Below, one piece after another: positions 8,671 through 16,467 of a DNA stretch of 17,585 nt. Each line of letters begins with the position of its first letter. The stretch's first letter is position 1. A program made the position numbers and the translations under genes. Source of the stretch: an uncultured Pedobacter sp. (GTDB lineage: Bacteria; Bacteroidota; Bacteroidia; Sphingobacteriales; Sphingobacteriaceae); NCBI RefSeq assembly GCF_946479715.1, contig NZ_CAMLHF010000111.1, forward strand, positions 1-17,585, read 5' to 3'. Under the pieces are notes generated by a model. That model saw nothing but the letters and a program-made list of their open reading frames with translations, did no database searches and was not told the DNA's origin.

Positions 8671-9594
8671 ATGACGACACTGAAAAGAAGATCTTTACTA
8701 AAGGCAGCAGGACTAGCTGTTGGCGCCGTAGCAACCAGCGGCCTGTCTGCCTTTGCTTCCAATCCGGAAAAGCAGGATAAGAAAACCAAAAAGCTGGCTC
8801 TTTCTGTAGCACATATAACCGATGTGCATATTGGAGAAGGTGAAAATGCCCCCGAACGTTTTAAAAAATGCTTAAAACATATCATTACCAAGCACAAACC
8901 AGATTTCTTTTTGAATGGTGGTGATTCTATTGGTGATGCATCGTACGACAATGTTGTATATGATCAGGTAATTAAGCAGTGGGGTATTTGGGATGATTGC
9001 ATAAAAACATTGGATAAATATGAAGTCCACAGTTGCATTGGTAACCACGATTCATGGTGGAAGGCCCCATCTAAAGAGCATGAAATGTATGGGAAAAACT
9101 ACGTGGTTAAGCGCTTGAAAATTCCTAACAGATATTACAGCTTTTCAAAAAAGAACTGGCATTTTATTGTACTTGATGGAAACAATGGCAATATCTCATT
9201 AGATCAGGAACAATACGAATGGTTGGAGAAAGAATTGGAGAAATTGCCGGCATCTACACCAACATTACTAATGTCGCACTATCCAATCTTGGGTACTACT
9301 CAGGTTCTTGTAGGTGGGGGTCATTCTGATTGTAAGAAGCTAAAAGACCTGTTTCAAAAGCATCGCGATAAAGTAAGAGTTTGCTTAAGCGGACATAATC
9401 ACTTATCAGATAATACTCATTATAATGATGTTTTGTATTGCTGTAATGGTGCAATGAGTGGCTTCTGGTGGGGTAAAGGTGATGCTGAATCTGCCGGCCC
9501 CGGTTATTATTTGGAAACCCCACCCGGTTATGCAATGCTGAATCTTTATGAAGATGGAACAGTTGAAAACGAATATTTTCCACACACTTATTAA
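8671..9594 (+). CDS. Tat-exported calcineurin-like metallophosphoesterase
   Basis: 307 residues. The N-terminus is a twin-arginine signal (RRSLLKAAG at 6-14, then a moderately hydrophobic stretch to about residue 30), so the protein is probably exported already folded. The five metallophosphoesterase blocks are complete: D51-x-H53 (TDVHIG), G84-D85 (NGGDSIGD), G124-N-H-D127, H203 (MSHYPI) and G241-H-N-H244 (SGHNH). These bind two metals and catalyse phosphomono- or phosphodiester hydrolysis. The gene lies 33 bp after the SusD gene and 6 bp before a second phosphoesterase, as in an operon. Inference: it acts in the periplasm on substrate brought in by the SusC/SusD pair. The exact substrate is unknown; a nucleotide, a glycerophosphodiester or a phosphorylated sugar would all fit. 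Confidence 0.93.
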   Translation: MTTLKRRSLLKAAGLAVGAVATSGLSAFASNPEKQDKKTKKLALSVAHITDVHIGEGENAPERFKKCLKHIITKHKPDFFLNGGDSIGDASYDNVVYDQVIKQWGIWDDCIKTLDKYEVHSCIGNHDSWWKAPSKEHEMYGKNYVVKRLKIPNRYYSFSKKNWHFIVLDGNNGNISLDQEQYEWLEKELEKLPASTPTLLMSHYPILGTTQVLVGGGHSDCKKLKDLFQKHRDKVRVCLSGHNHLSDNTHYNDVLYCCNGAMSGFWWGKGDAESAGPGYYLETPPGYAMLNLYEDGTVENEYFPHTY

Positions 9595-9600
9595 CAAACC

Positions 9601-10842
9601 ATGAGAATCCCATTTATTTTAACAATCTGCTTTTTCTTATCGGCAGCAACTAATGCACAGCAGAGAGAACAAAAAGTGGTTTACATTATTGCTGATGGCA
9701 TTCCTGCCGATGTAATTGAAACCCAAGATCTTCCTAATTTTAAGAAGATCGTACAAGCAGGATCTTATTCCCGAATGTATGTTGGGGGAGGCAAAGGTAC
9801 CTACAGTGAAACGCCTACCATTTCTGCAGTTGGTTATAATAGCTTGCTAACCGGCACCTGGGTGAATAAGCACAATGTGCCCGACAATGATATTAAGGAG
9901 CCTAATTATAACTATCAGAACATATTCAGGTTATTTAAGGCCCAGTATCCCAATAAAAAAACTGCTATTTTTTCTAGCTGGACAGATAACCGCACCAAAC
10001 TACTCGGCCATAATTTACCGGAAGCCGGAAATCTAAAAATTGATTACTTTTTTGATGGCTATGAACTGGATACCGTTCGCTTTAAACATGATAAAAAGGC
10101 AGATTATATGCACCTTATTGATGAACAGGTAATAGCTGATGCCGCTACCACCATTCATGATAAAGCGCCTGATCTTTCCTGGATCTATTTGGAATATACA
10201 GATGATATGGGACATGCACATGGCGATAGCCCTGAGTTCTACAATGCTGTAGCGATGTTGGATAAACAGGTAGGCAAAGTTTGGGAGGCAATAAGCTACC
10301 GTCAGAAAAACTTCAAAGAAGACTGGCTGATTGTTATCACAACAGATCATGGTCGTGATGAAAAAAGCGGAAAAGGACACGGCGGACAGTCCGACAGGCA
10401 AAGATCAACCTGGATGGTAAGCAATTATAAAAACCTAAATACCTATGGCCAATATTTTGATCTTGGCGTGGTTGATATAATGCCTTCAATAGCCAATTAT
10501 TTAAATGTAAAACTACCTGATAGTGTAGCACAAGAAGTAGATGGCACTTCTTTCATTGGCCCGGTATCTATTGCAGCGCTTAAAACAATCTATACTCAGA
10601 ATCATATTGATATCAGCTGGAAAGCATTGCAAAAAACTGGAAAGGTTAAAATATGGCTGGCCACAACAAATAATTTTAAAACAGGAGGAAAAGATACTTA
10701 TCATCTTTTAGGTGAAACAGATCTTAGTCAGCAACACTTTTTTGCCGATGTTAAAGACTATCCATCGGAGTTTTACAAGATTGTTATTCAGGCTAAGGAT
10801 AATACCCTGAACAAATGGGTAGTCCTTTCTCCGGCAAAATAG
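9601..10842 (+). CDS. Exported type I phosphodiesterase / nucleotide pyrophosphatase-like enzyme (alkaline phosphatase superfamily)
   Basis: 413 residues with a Sec signal peptide ([19 protein letters not shown], cleavage likely before Q20). Metal and catalytic residues of the NPP/alkaline phosphatase fold are present in order: D32 (IIADGIP), the nucleophile region [15 protein letters not shown] with T73 the likely attacking residue, D201 and H205 in DDMGHAHG, D249-H250 in TTDHGRD, and H260 in KGHGG. From about residue 320 a beta-rich tail ([12 protein letters not shown] to the end) looks like an added beta-sandwich domain. It starts 6 bp after the calcineurin-like gene. Known chemistry of the family: hydrolysis of phosphodiester, pyrophosphate or phosphomonoester bonds. 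Inference: the two enzymes act in sequence in the periplasm, this one perhaps splitting a diester and the other releasing phosphate, or the reverse. Substrate unknown. Confidence 0.9.
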   Translation: MRIPFILTICFFLSAATNAQQREQKVVYIIADGIPADVIETQDLPNFKKIVQAGSYSRMYVGGGKGTYSETPTISAVGYNSLLTGTWVNKHNVPDNDIKEPNYNYQNIFRLFKAQYPNKKTAIFSSWTDNRTKLLGHNLPEAGNLKIDYFFDGYELDTVRFKHDKKADYMHLIDEQVIADAATTIHDKAPDLSWIYLEYTDDMGHAHGDSPEFYNAVAMLDKQVGKVWEAISYRQKNFKEDWLIVITTDHGRDEKSGKGHGGQSDRQRSTWMVSNYKNLNTYGQYFDLGVVDIMPSIANYLNVKLPDSVAQEVDGTSFIGPVSIAALKTIYTQNHIDISWKALQKTGKVKIWLATTNNFKTGGKDTYHLLGETDLSQQHFFADVKDYPSEFYKIVIQAKDNTLNKWVVLSPAK

Positions 10843-10853
10843 ACACGATAAGC

Positions 10854-10892
10854 AATGGTAAAATTACAAGTCTAACTTGTAATTTTACCATT
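10854..10892. repeat. Perfect 17-bp inverted repeat (hairpin) abutting the next start codon
   Basis: Arm one, AATGGTAAAATTACAAG (10854-10870), is the exact reverse complement of arm two, CTTGTAATTTTACCATT (10876-10892), around the loop TCTAA. It starts 12 nt after the phosphodiesterase stop and ends on the base before the ATG at 10893. In RNA the stem would hide the whole ribosome-binding region of the downstream gene. No T-tract follows, so it is not a classical intrinsic terminator, though it could still attenuate transcription, protect mRNA 3' ends or control translation. Confidence 0.85.
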
Positions 10893-11261
10893 ATGAATTC
10901 ACCAGAAGCATTATTAATAAAACAAGCGAGATTAGATTCAAACAACTGCATCGCAAAAAAGGATGTCGACGGAGTATCCAAATATTGGCTTGATGATTTT
11001 GTACAGATCGCTGGCGATGGTAGCCATACCGTTGGCAAAGCTGAAATTGCTGCCGATTGGAAATACATGTTCTCTAAAAGCAGTCCGCTTTTTGAGCGAA
11101 TCCCCGAAACAATTGTGATCAGTAAAAGTGGCGATCTGGCATGGGAAAACGGAAAATGGAATTACAAAAATGCCAAGTATCATGGTAATTATGCCGCAAT
11201 GTGGCGTAAGGTAAAAGGAAAATGGCTTACACAAAGCGAGCTTTATGTTTCACTAAACTAA
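10893..11261 (+). CDS. NTF2-like small protein (DUF4440/SnoaL-type)
   Basis: 122 residues from the ATG at 10893. An in-frame ATG at 10815 lies inside the previous gene and would add a tail without family character, so it was not used. The helix ALLIKQARLDSNNCIAKKDV, then WLDDFVQIAGDG, GKAEI and a beta-rich C-terminus ending in KGKWLTQSELYVS follow the cone-shaped NTF2-like fold of the DUF4440/SnoaL group. There is no signal peptide, so it is cytosolic. Members range from small isomerases and hydrolases to non-catalytic ligand binders, so no reaction is assigned. It lies 50 bp after the phosphodiesterase gene, with a perfect hairpin between, and 59 bp before ldhA. It may belong to the same transcript or be separated by the hairpin. 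Confidence 0.78.
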   Translation: MNSPEALLIKQARLDSNNCIAKKDVDGVSKYWLDDFVQIAGDGSHTVGKAEIAADWKYMFSKSSPLFERIPETIVISKSGDLAWENGKWNYKNAKYHGNYAAMWRKVKGKWLTQSELYVSLN

Positions 11262-11320
11262 TCTGGTTATAGCAGAAATTAATCCCGAGTCATTAACTTA
11301 GAGCATATAACCCTATAGAC

Positions 11321-12304
11321 ATGAAGATAGCTGTATTTAGTACTTACCGATACGATGAAGAATTTTTAAGCAAATTTAATACTGGTCATGAGTTATCTTT
11401 CTTTACCGTTGCCTTAACAGAAGAAACTGTTAAACTGGCAGAAGGTTTCGAAGCAATATGCATTTTTGTAAATGACCGTGTTGATTCTGATATCATAAAG
11501 ACCCTGCATAAAGGCGGAATAAAACTAATAGTTTTGCGCTGTGCTGGCTTCAATAATGTGGCAATTGAAACAGCAAATGAATTGGGTATTCCTGTTTTAA
11601 GAGTCCCTGCATATTCGCCAGAGGCAGTAGCAGAGCATGCAATAGCCCTAATTCTTACCCTTAACCGTAAAACACATAAAGCTTATAATCGGATTCGTGA
11701 AGGTAATTTCTCCCTGGAGAAACTCATGGGTTTTAATTTACATAGACACAAAGTAGCTGTAATAGGTACTGGAAACATAGGCAAAGCTTTTTGTAGAATC
11801 TTAAAAGGTTTTGGTTGTTTAATAAGCGCTTATGATCCTTATCCATCTACAGAACTTCAGGAGCTTGGTGTTAAATACGGCAGTTTACAGGAAATATTAA
11901 ATGATGCTGATATTGTAGCGCTTCATTGCCCGCTTACCGAAACAACCAAACATTTGATCAACAAAGAAACCCTTAAACTTTTTAAAGAAGGCGCAATGCT
12001 GATAAATACAAGCAGGGGAGGTTTGATTGATACAAAAGCAGTTATTAAAGCATTAAAGACCGGACAGCTTGGATATCTGGGCCTCGATGTTTACGAGCAG
12101 GAAAGCACCCTGTTTTTTCATGACCACTCAGAAAATGTTATTCAGGATGATCTGATTACCCGTCTCATCTCTTTCCCCAATGTACTGATTACCTCCCATC
12201 AGGGCTTTTTTACTAAAGAAGCAATGGAAGAAATAGCCCAAATTACATTTAAAAATGTAGATGCATTTTCGAATGGAGAAGAACTAGTAAACCGTGTAAA
12301 ATAG
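11321..12304 (+). CDS. ldhA: D-lactate dehydrogenase (NAD-dependent, LdhA type)
   Basis: 327 residues, very close in length and motif order to E. coli LdhA (MKLAVYSTKQYD there, MKIAVFSTYRYD here). The substrate-domain block LRCAGFNNV is at 72-80 and RVPAYSPEAVAEHAI at 94-108. The Rossmann motif GTGNIG is at 149-154 with the NAD-ribose-binding Asp at 172 (AYDPYP). The catalytic triad is R232 (TSRGG), E261 (YEQE) and H293 (SHQG). It reduces pyruvate to D-lactate with NADH in the cytosol to regenerate NAD during fermentation or low oxygen. It is convergent with fmt, with only 5 bp between the stops. The 59-bp upstream gap has no clear promoter, so it may be read through from the upstream genes. 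No Rex-like operator was recognised. Confidence 0.93.
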   Translation: MKIAVFSTYRYDEEFLSKFNTGHELSFFTVALTEETVKLAEGFEAICIFVNDRVDSDIIKTLHKGGIKLIVLRCAGFNNVAIETANELGIPVLRVPAYSPEAVAEHAIALILTLNRKTHKAYNRIREGNFSLEKLMGFNLHRHKVAVIGTGNIGKAFCRILKGFGCLISAYDPYPSTELQELGVKYGSLQEILNDADIVALHCPLTETTKHLINKETLKLFKEGAMLINTSRGGLIDTKAVIKALKTGQLGYLGLDVYEQESTLFFHDHSENVIQDDLITRLISFPNVLITSHQGFFTKEAMEEIAQITFKNVDAFSNGEELVNRVK

Positions 12305-12309
12305 AGATT

Positions 12310-13218
12310 TTACAAACGCATGCCTCTTAAAAATTCGTCAACCTGCATACGTTTTTTGCCTTCATATTGTAGATCAGTGAATTTGATAAAACCATCTCTG
12401 GCAGCAAACTTTAAATAAGTTTTGCCATCAGATAAAAAGCTTCCAGGCGAGATCCCCGGTTCTTTTTCTTCAAACTCGGCCTTAAATACCTTAAGGGTTT
12501 TATCATTTAGTTTAGTAAAAGCAGTGGGGTAAGGACTTAGTCCACGAATCAGGTTGTATATTTTATTGCCAGACTGGTTCCAATCTATTAAACAATGCTC
12601 TTTAAATATCTTTGGAGCATGTTTCAGCTCATCACTTTGTGGTTGAGGTTGCTCTGTATAATTGCCGGCTTCTATTGCCTTTACGGTCTTAACCAGCAAC
12701 CCGGCACCCACATCCATTAACTTGTCGTGTAAATCTCCTGCAGTATCATCATTATTGATCGATACACTTTCTGAAAATATTACATCGCCGGTATCAATTT
12801 CATGTTTCAAAAAGAATGTAGTAACGCCACTTTCTTTTTCTCCATTAATGATCGCATGATTTATTGGAGCTGCCCCACGATATTGTGGTAGTAAAGATGC
12901 ATGTAGATTGATAGTTCCCTTTGCCGGCATATCCCATACCACTTCAGGCAACATTCTAAAAGCAACCACTACCTGTAAATCGGCATTTAGGCTTTTTAAT
13001 TCGTCAATAAACAAAGGGTCTTTCAGTTTTAAGGGTTGCAATACTTTTATTCCTTTGGATACTGCATACTGCTTAACAGCACTTTCATGAAGTTTTTGTC
13101 CGCGACCAGCGGGCTTATCTGCTGCGGTAACCACACCAACAACATCAAATCCGGCTTCAACCAAAGCATTTAAAGAAGCAACTGCAAAATCGGGCGTACC
13201 CATAAAAACTATTTTCAT
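12310..13218 (-). CDS. fmt: Methionyl-tRNA formyltransferase
   Basis: 302 residues from the ATG at 13218; a TTG one codon upstream is a less likely start. The N-terminal formyltransferase domain has MGTPDFAVASL (6-16), the folate-site strand TINLHASLLPQYRGAAPIN (102-120) with catalytic N104 and H106, and D142 in HEIDTGDVIF. The basic insert DKPAGRGQKL (35-44) contacts tRNA in the family. The C-terminal OB-like domain (about 200-302) includes IDWNQSGNKIYNLIRGLSPYPTAFT. It transfers a formyl group from 10-formyl-tetrahydrofolate to Met-tRNA for translation initiation. It lies last in a same-strand run after the NamZ-like gene and the small charged protein, 60 bp after the latter. Length and motifs are normal for a housekeeping copy. 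Confidence 0.97.
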   Translation of the reverse strand: MKIVFMGTPDFAVASLNALVEAGFDVVGVVTAADKPAGRGQKLHESAVKQYAVSKGIKVLQPLKLKDPLFIDELKSLNADLQVVVAFRMLPEVVWDMPAKGTINLHASLLPQYRGAAPINHAIINGEKESGVTTFFLKHEIDTGDVIFSESVSINNDDTAGDLHDKLMDVGAGLLVKTVKAIEAGNYTEQPQPQSDELKHAPKIFKEHCLIDWNQSGNKIYNLIRGLSPYPTAFTKLNDKTLKVFKAEFEEKEPGISPGSFLSDGKTYLKFAARDGFIKFTDLQYEGKKRMQVDEFLRGMRL

Positions 13219-13278
13219 CAACCAGTGTTTTAAGTGGCAAAATAACTAAAAAATTAGCGCATATACAGCTAATGCCTG

Positions 13279-13515
13279 CTATTCTTTAGGGGCTTTTTTT
13301 ATTGAATGAATGGGTTGTTCGCTTTCTTCCCTTTTCCTGGCAGGGTTTTTAAAGTTTGCCTCTTCCTTGTTGTAATCCTTATCTTCAGGCTTTTTTACAG
13401 CCTTGTTCCCCGCAGGAACTTTGTCCTTCGAAACTTCTTCTCTGAAGTTACTGCTTGGTTTTTCATTTTTCTTTTTAGGCTCGCTATTCATATCCAAAGT
13501 CTTTATAACAGCCAT
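13279..13515 (-). CDS. Small highly charged, probably disordered protein
   Basis: 78 residues, with about 17 Lys and 11 Glu, several Pro, and no Cys or Trp. There is no signal peptide or membrane segment, so it is probably cytosolic and unstructured. I do not recognise a family. It is placed 10 bp after the NamZ-like stop and 60 bp before fmt, all on one strand, which supports a real gene. The ATG at 13515 is taken as start; an ATG at 13491 (MNSEPKKK) is an alternative. The opposite strand is also open here (13306-13518) but gives a hydrophobic, Phe-rich sequence with no family likeness, the usual mirror of a Lys/Glu-rich gene. Function unknown. Nucleic-acid or ribosome binding would fit the charge but is only a guess. 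Confidence 0.6.
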   Translation of the reverse strand: MAVIKTLDMNSEPKKKNEKPSSNFREEVSKDKVPAGNKAVKKPEDKDYNKEEANFKNPARKREESEQPIHSIKKAPKE

Positions 13516-13525
13516 TAGTGGCTAC

Positions 13526-14800
13526 TTAAGGATATAACAAGTATTTTTTGCGCATTGTTTTGTAATTACTTAATCCCGGCTCCCAGCTTGCCCTTATTTC
13601 TTCTTCAGATTTACCGGCAATAATCTGTGCCCTAAAGCTCGAAACGCCAATAAGTTTTTCAATAGTGCCCATCTGTTTGCTCAATTTAGAGTTAAAGAAA
13701 TCTGCTTTGTTTGGAGATGCCTTGTATAGCTCAATTAACCAGCTCAGCTTTATTTTCTTTTCCTTTCTAAACTCACTTACATCGTATTCCCTAAGATCTA
13801 ATCCATAACAAACCTGGTTCATAAACAATGGAGATTCAGACATTCCTTTAATGCTTTTTGGGGTAAACGAAAAGGTGTACTTATCCTTTAAAAAAGGAGA
13901 ACCCACTATAGTAAATGGAAACATAGTACCGCGCCCATGATTTAAATAAGTGCCTTCAAACAAGCAGGTAGTAGGGTATAGTAAAATCGACTGCGCAGTA
14001 TTTAAGTTTGGGGATGGTTTTACCGGGAGTTCATAAGGAGTATCATGTGTATAGTTGGCAACCTTAATTACTTTGATTTTGCATTTCAATTTATTATCAA
14101 GCCAACCTTCGCCATTTAGCATTTGAGCGTATTCGCCCACAGTTAATCCATGTACAACCGGAATAGGTTTTAAACCAATGCCCGACTTGTGCTGCGGTTC
14201 CAATATAGGCCCATCAATATAGAACCCATTAGGATTTGGCCTGTCCAGAATCAATACCTCTTTATTATTAGCGGCACAGGCTTCCATTACATGTTGTAAA
14301 GTATTTATGTAAGTATAAAAACGAACTCCAACATCCTGAATATCAAAAATCATAATGTCTACATCACTAAGATCTTCTTTTGTTGGAGTTGCATGTTTCC
14401 CATATAGCGATACCGCCTTAATTCCTGTTTTAGCATCTACTGCATCATCCACCGCTACACCTGCACTTGCATCGCCTCTAAAACCATGCTCAGGTCCAAA
14501 TATCTTAACCACCTTTACACCAAGCGTAAGCAGGCTGTCTACCGTTGTTTCTTTTCCAATAATGGAGGTTGGGTTTACCACCATACCTACGCGTTTTCCT
14601 TTTAAGTAAGGCACGTACAATTCCGTTTGTTCTGCACCGGTACGTAGCTCGTCTGCTTTAGGCTTGTCAAAGTTTTCAGCTTTTACCTTGTATGGGTTTG
14701 GCACACCAGGGTTAAGAGCTATTTTGGTTGATGAACCACAAGCCTGAAGAGAAAGGGTAAGCAATGCAGTACTTAAAATATGTATAATAGATGATGTCAT
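13526..14800 (-). CDS. NamZ-like exo-beta-N-acetylmuramidase family lipoprotein (GH171, formerly DUF1343)
   Basis: 424 residues. The lipoprotein signal ends in LQAC with Cys21 the lipid site, so the protein is membrane-anchored facing the periplasm or surface. The DUF1343 domain runs from about residue 60 to the end: GKRVGMVVNPTSI (68-80), the FGPEHGFRGDASAG block (101-114) with E104 as candidate catalytic residue, FDIQDVGVRFYTY (152-164), LDRPNPNG, GLTVGEYA and the NHGRGTMFPF segment. Known for the family: NamZ of Bacillus subtilis removes terminal N-acetylmuramic acid from peptidoglycan fragments. Inference: cell-wall turnover or recycling here. It is first in the run NamZ-like, small charged protein, fmt. 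A Bacteroidota -7 element lies just upstream. The substrate of this copy is unproven. Confidence 0.9.
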   Translation of the reverse strand: MTSSIIHILSTALLTLSLQACGSSTKIALNPGVPNPYKVKAENFDKPKADELRTGAEQTELYVPYLKGKRVGMVVNPTSIIGKETTVDSLLTLGVKVVKIFGPEHGFRGDASAGVAVDDAVDAKTGIKAVSLYGKHATPTKEDLSDVDIMIFDIQDVGVRFYTYINTLQHVMEACAANNKEVLILDRPNPNGFYIDGPILEPQHKSGIGLKPIPVVHGLTVGEYAQMLNGEGWLDNKLKCKIKVIKVANYTHDTPYELPVKPSPNLNTAQSILLYPTTCLFEGTYLNHGRGTMFPFTIVGSPFLKDKYTFSFTPKSIKGMSESPLFMNQVCYGLDLREYDVSEFRKEKKIKLSWLIELYKASPNKADFFNSKLSKQMGTIEKLIGVSSFRAQIIAGKSEEEIRASWEPGLSNYKTMRKKYLLYP

Positions 14801-14828
14801 TTTGTTAATTTAAAGAATCTTACCTCTA

Positions 14829-14836
14829 CAAAGATA
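14829..14836 (-). promoter_or_regulatory. Predicted -7 promoter element for the NamZ-like gene
   Basis: TATCTTTG on the minus strand fits TAnnTTTG exactly, 28 nt before the ATG, which predicts a leader of about 20 nt. A run of nine T lies upstream (plus-strand A-tract 14843-14851), but no TTG sits at the expected -33 distance, so the call rests on one element. Confidence 0.4.
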
Positions 14837-14899
14837 AAGGTAAAAAAAAATGACTGATTACGCACTGCATTAAAGGTCGTGGTATAAAAACACAGTACC

Positions 14900-16465
14900 T
14901 CACCGATCAAGACCCGTATGGTACAGAAAATCATTGGAAAAAAGTGCCCTGGCCTGTGGACTTAGTAATTGATCTCTATAGGTTTTCCATTCCTTTACAC
15001 GGTCTCCATACATATATGCAGTCAATCCGGGAAAGGACCAGTCTGCATTTTTTCCCCAGTGCAGTGTAAAATCGATATTGTTTTCCTGCAATACTTCTAT
15101 AATCCGGGTACAGAATTTTTCTAAAGTGATCATACCGTGTGGGGCTCCATCCCAGGTAATGCCGTCTATTTCCAGCATGCAGGTAACCGGGAACCTGGTA
15201 AAGGCCAAAGTTGCTTCAGATTGCTTCACAAAGCGCATTGCATAAATGCCTGGAACCGGGCCTTCCTGTTTTGCCAGGTTAACCAGCAGTTGCAGGGCTT
15301 TTGGAGAATCTCGATGATCAACCCCTACAGAACAGGCAAAGGCGGGGCCTTGGTAGCCCGCATCGTAAAACATCTCGCTGAGCATACCGGTTGTTTCTGT
15401 ATCAACAGGCGGCAGGATGGAACTTTCGAGTATCTGGATCAGTTTAGGGATGCTGTTTTGCCATGCCTGAGCGATTTGAATGAACAGGTAGATGAGATCT
15501 TTATACAATGCTGTTTTAATTGCGGGAATAGGATCAGGGTAGCCACCTTGATAGGCTTTTTTGTACATGAGCTCTATCACATATTCATTATCGTTTACAT
15601 ATGGATTGATAAATACTTTGTAGTGATACGGGCGAAGTGCTTTCCCCGATGCATCTGTTTCGGATGGGATTTTAACGGGGGAGTTCTCAAAATCCAGCGA
15701 AGCTGCTAGATCAAGTGCAAGTGCTTTATTGATCTTTCTTACGTATCTTTTGAGTAGGAACCGCTCTTCAGCTTCAATGACTACACCATGAATAAAACCG
15801 AATGAGCCCAGCGATATCAGTGCGGCATTGAACATCCCGTCGTCGCGGATAACCCTGGACAGTATGGTTCCGGCAAAGGCATCTGAGAGGCCGGGCTTTG
15901 AGGCCCGTTCCAGATATATACGATCATGGGGATCTGGCCCGGTAATAAGGTTCAGCCCGACCACACAATCCTGGACTGAGCCAGTATCTAGCGCTGAGCC
16001 ATGTACACCTGTGGAAATGCAGCCAGCTATGGTTTGTCCGTTACTGGCCCCTGTCGTTTTCATGGATTTGCCGGTTGCATTTAAAAAGTTATGGACTTCT
16101 TTGATCACATTTCCGCATTGGATAAAAAAGAGATTTTCGGCAAGGAAGACTGTATCAGGATGAAGTTGACCGGTTTCGATCTTCATTTTCAGGTTCATCA
16201 TTGCGTTGACCTGGATGTTGTCTTTTTGATGTGCTACATGTGACATAGACCATCTGGATCCTATAGCACGGAAGCCTTCTCCCTTGCTGATGGCATTAGC
16301 AAACAGTTGCTGCATCTCTGTCGCCGCATCATTGTAGCGTTCGATCTGTGAAGGCATATCTGCTTTTTTGGCAAGTTCGGTACTGTGTAGAAAACGGGCA
16401 GGCCAGGGCCCATTCTCATGCAGTGTATTCCAGGAACTGATTGCAGATGTGGTGGTTTTTGCCAT
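14900..16465 (-). CDS. FAD-binding oxidoreductase of the aldonolactone oxidase (ALO/L-gulonolactone oxidase) family
   Basis: 521 residues, no signal peptide. The N-terminal PCMH-type FAD domain has FRAIGSRWSMSH (65-76), GKSMKTTGASNGQTIAGCI (132-150) and STGVHG (151-156). The C-terminus has the HWGK motif (469-472) typical of the ALO domain, and the protein ends in YHTGLDR. Enzymes of this family oxidise aldonolactones or sugar alcohols with oxygen or another acceptor. Notably the position that holds the FAD-linking His in many relatives (GHS or RHS) is W72 here, so FAD is probably held without a covalent bond, as in plant galactonolactone dehydrogenase. The gene starts 2 bp after a small lipoprotein gene and is surely co-transcribed with it. 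Sampled stretches reach about 50% G+C, above the SusC gene (mid-40s) and the surface protein (high 30s). Substrate unknown. Confidence 0.82.
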   Translation of the reverse strand: MAKTTTSAISSWNTLHENGPWPARFLHSTELAKKADMPSQIERYNDAATEMQQLFANAISKGEGFRAIGSRWSMSHVAHQKDNIQVNAMMNLKMKIETGQLHPDTVFLAENLFFIQCGNVIKEVHNFLNATGKSMKTTGASNGQTIAGCISTGVHGSALDTGSVQDCVVGLNLITGPDPHDRIYLERASKPGLSDAFAGTILSRVIRDDGMFNAALISLGSFGFIHGVVIEAEERFLLKRYVRKINKALALDLAASLDFENSPVKIPSETDASGKALRPYHYKVFINPYVNDNEYVIELMYKKAYQGGYPDPIPAIKTALYKDLIYLFIQIAQAWQNSIPKLIQILESSILPPVDTETTGMLSEMFYDAGYQGPAFACSVGVDHRDSPKALQLLVNLAKQEGPVPGIYAMRFVKQSEATLAFTRFPVTCMLEIDGITWDGAPHGMITLEKFCTRIIEVLQENNIDFTLHWGKNADWSFPGLTAYMYGDRVKEWKTYRDQLLSPQARALFSNDFLYHTGLDR

Positions 16466-16467
16466 AA

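Noticed and set aside
10815..10892. Upstream ATG for the NTF2-like protein
   Set aside because: It overlaps the phosphodiesterase gene and the hairpin and adds residues without family likeness. The helix typical of the fold begins right after the ATG at 10893.
11265..11312. GGTTATA/TATAACC inverted repeat before ldhA
   Set aside because: The 7-bp arms are 34 nt apart with only a weak inner stem, which is not enough to claim a leader structure or redox operator.
12300..12325. Bidirectional terminator between ldhA and fmt
   Set aside because: Only 5 bp separate the stops, and no stem followed by a T-tract was seen.
13306..13518. Plus-strand reading frame opposite the small charged protein
   Set aside because: Its Phe/Leu-rich translation is the mirror of a Lys/Glu-rich gene. 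The minus strand fits the direction and spacing of its neighbours.
15137..15709. 190-residue plus-strand frame opposite the FAD oxidase
   Set aside because: The oxidase frame has clear family motifs throughout. The opposite frame has none, no plausible domain, and is explained by codon bias.
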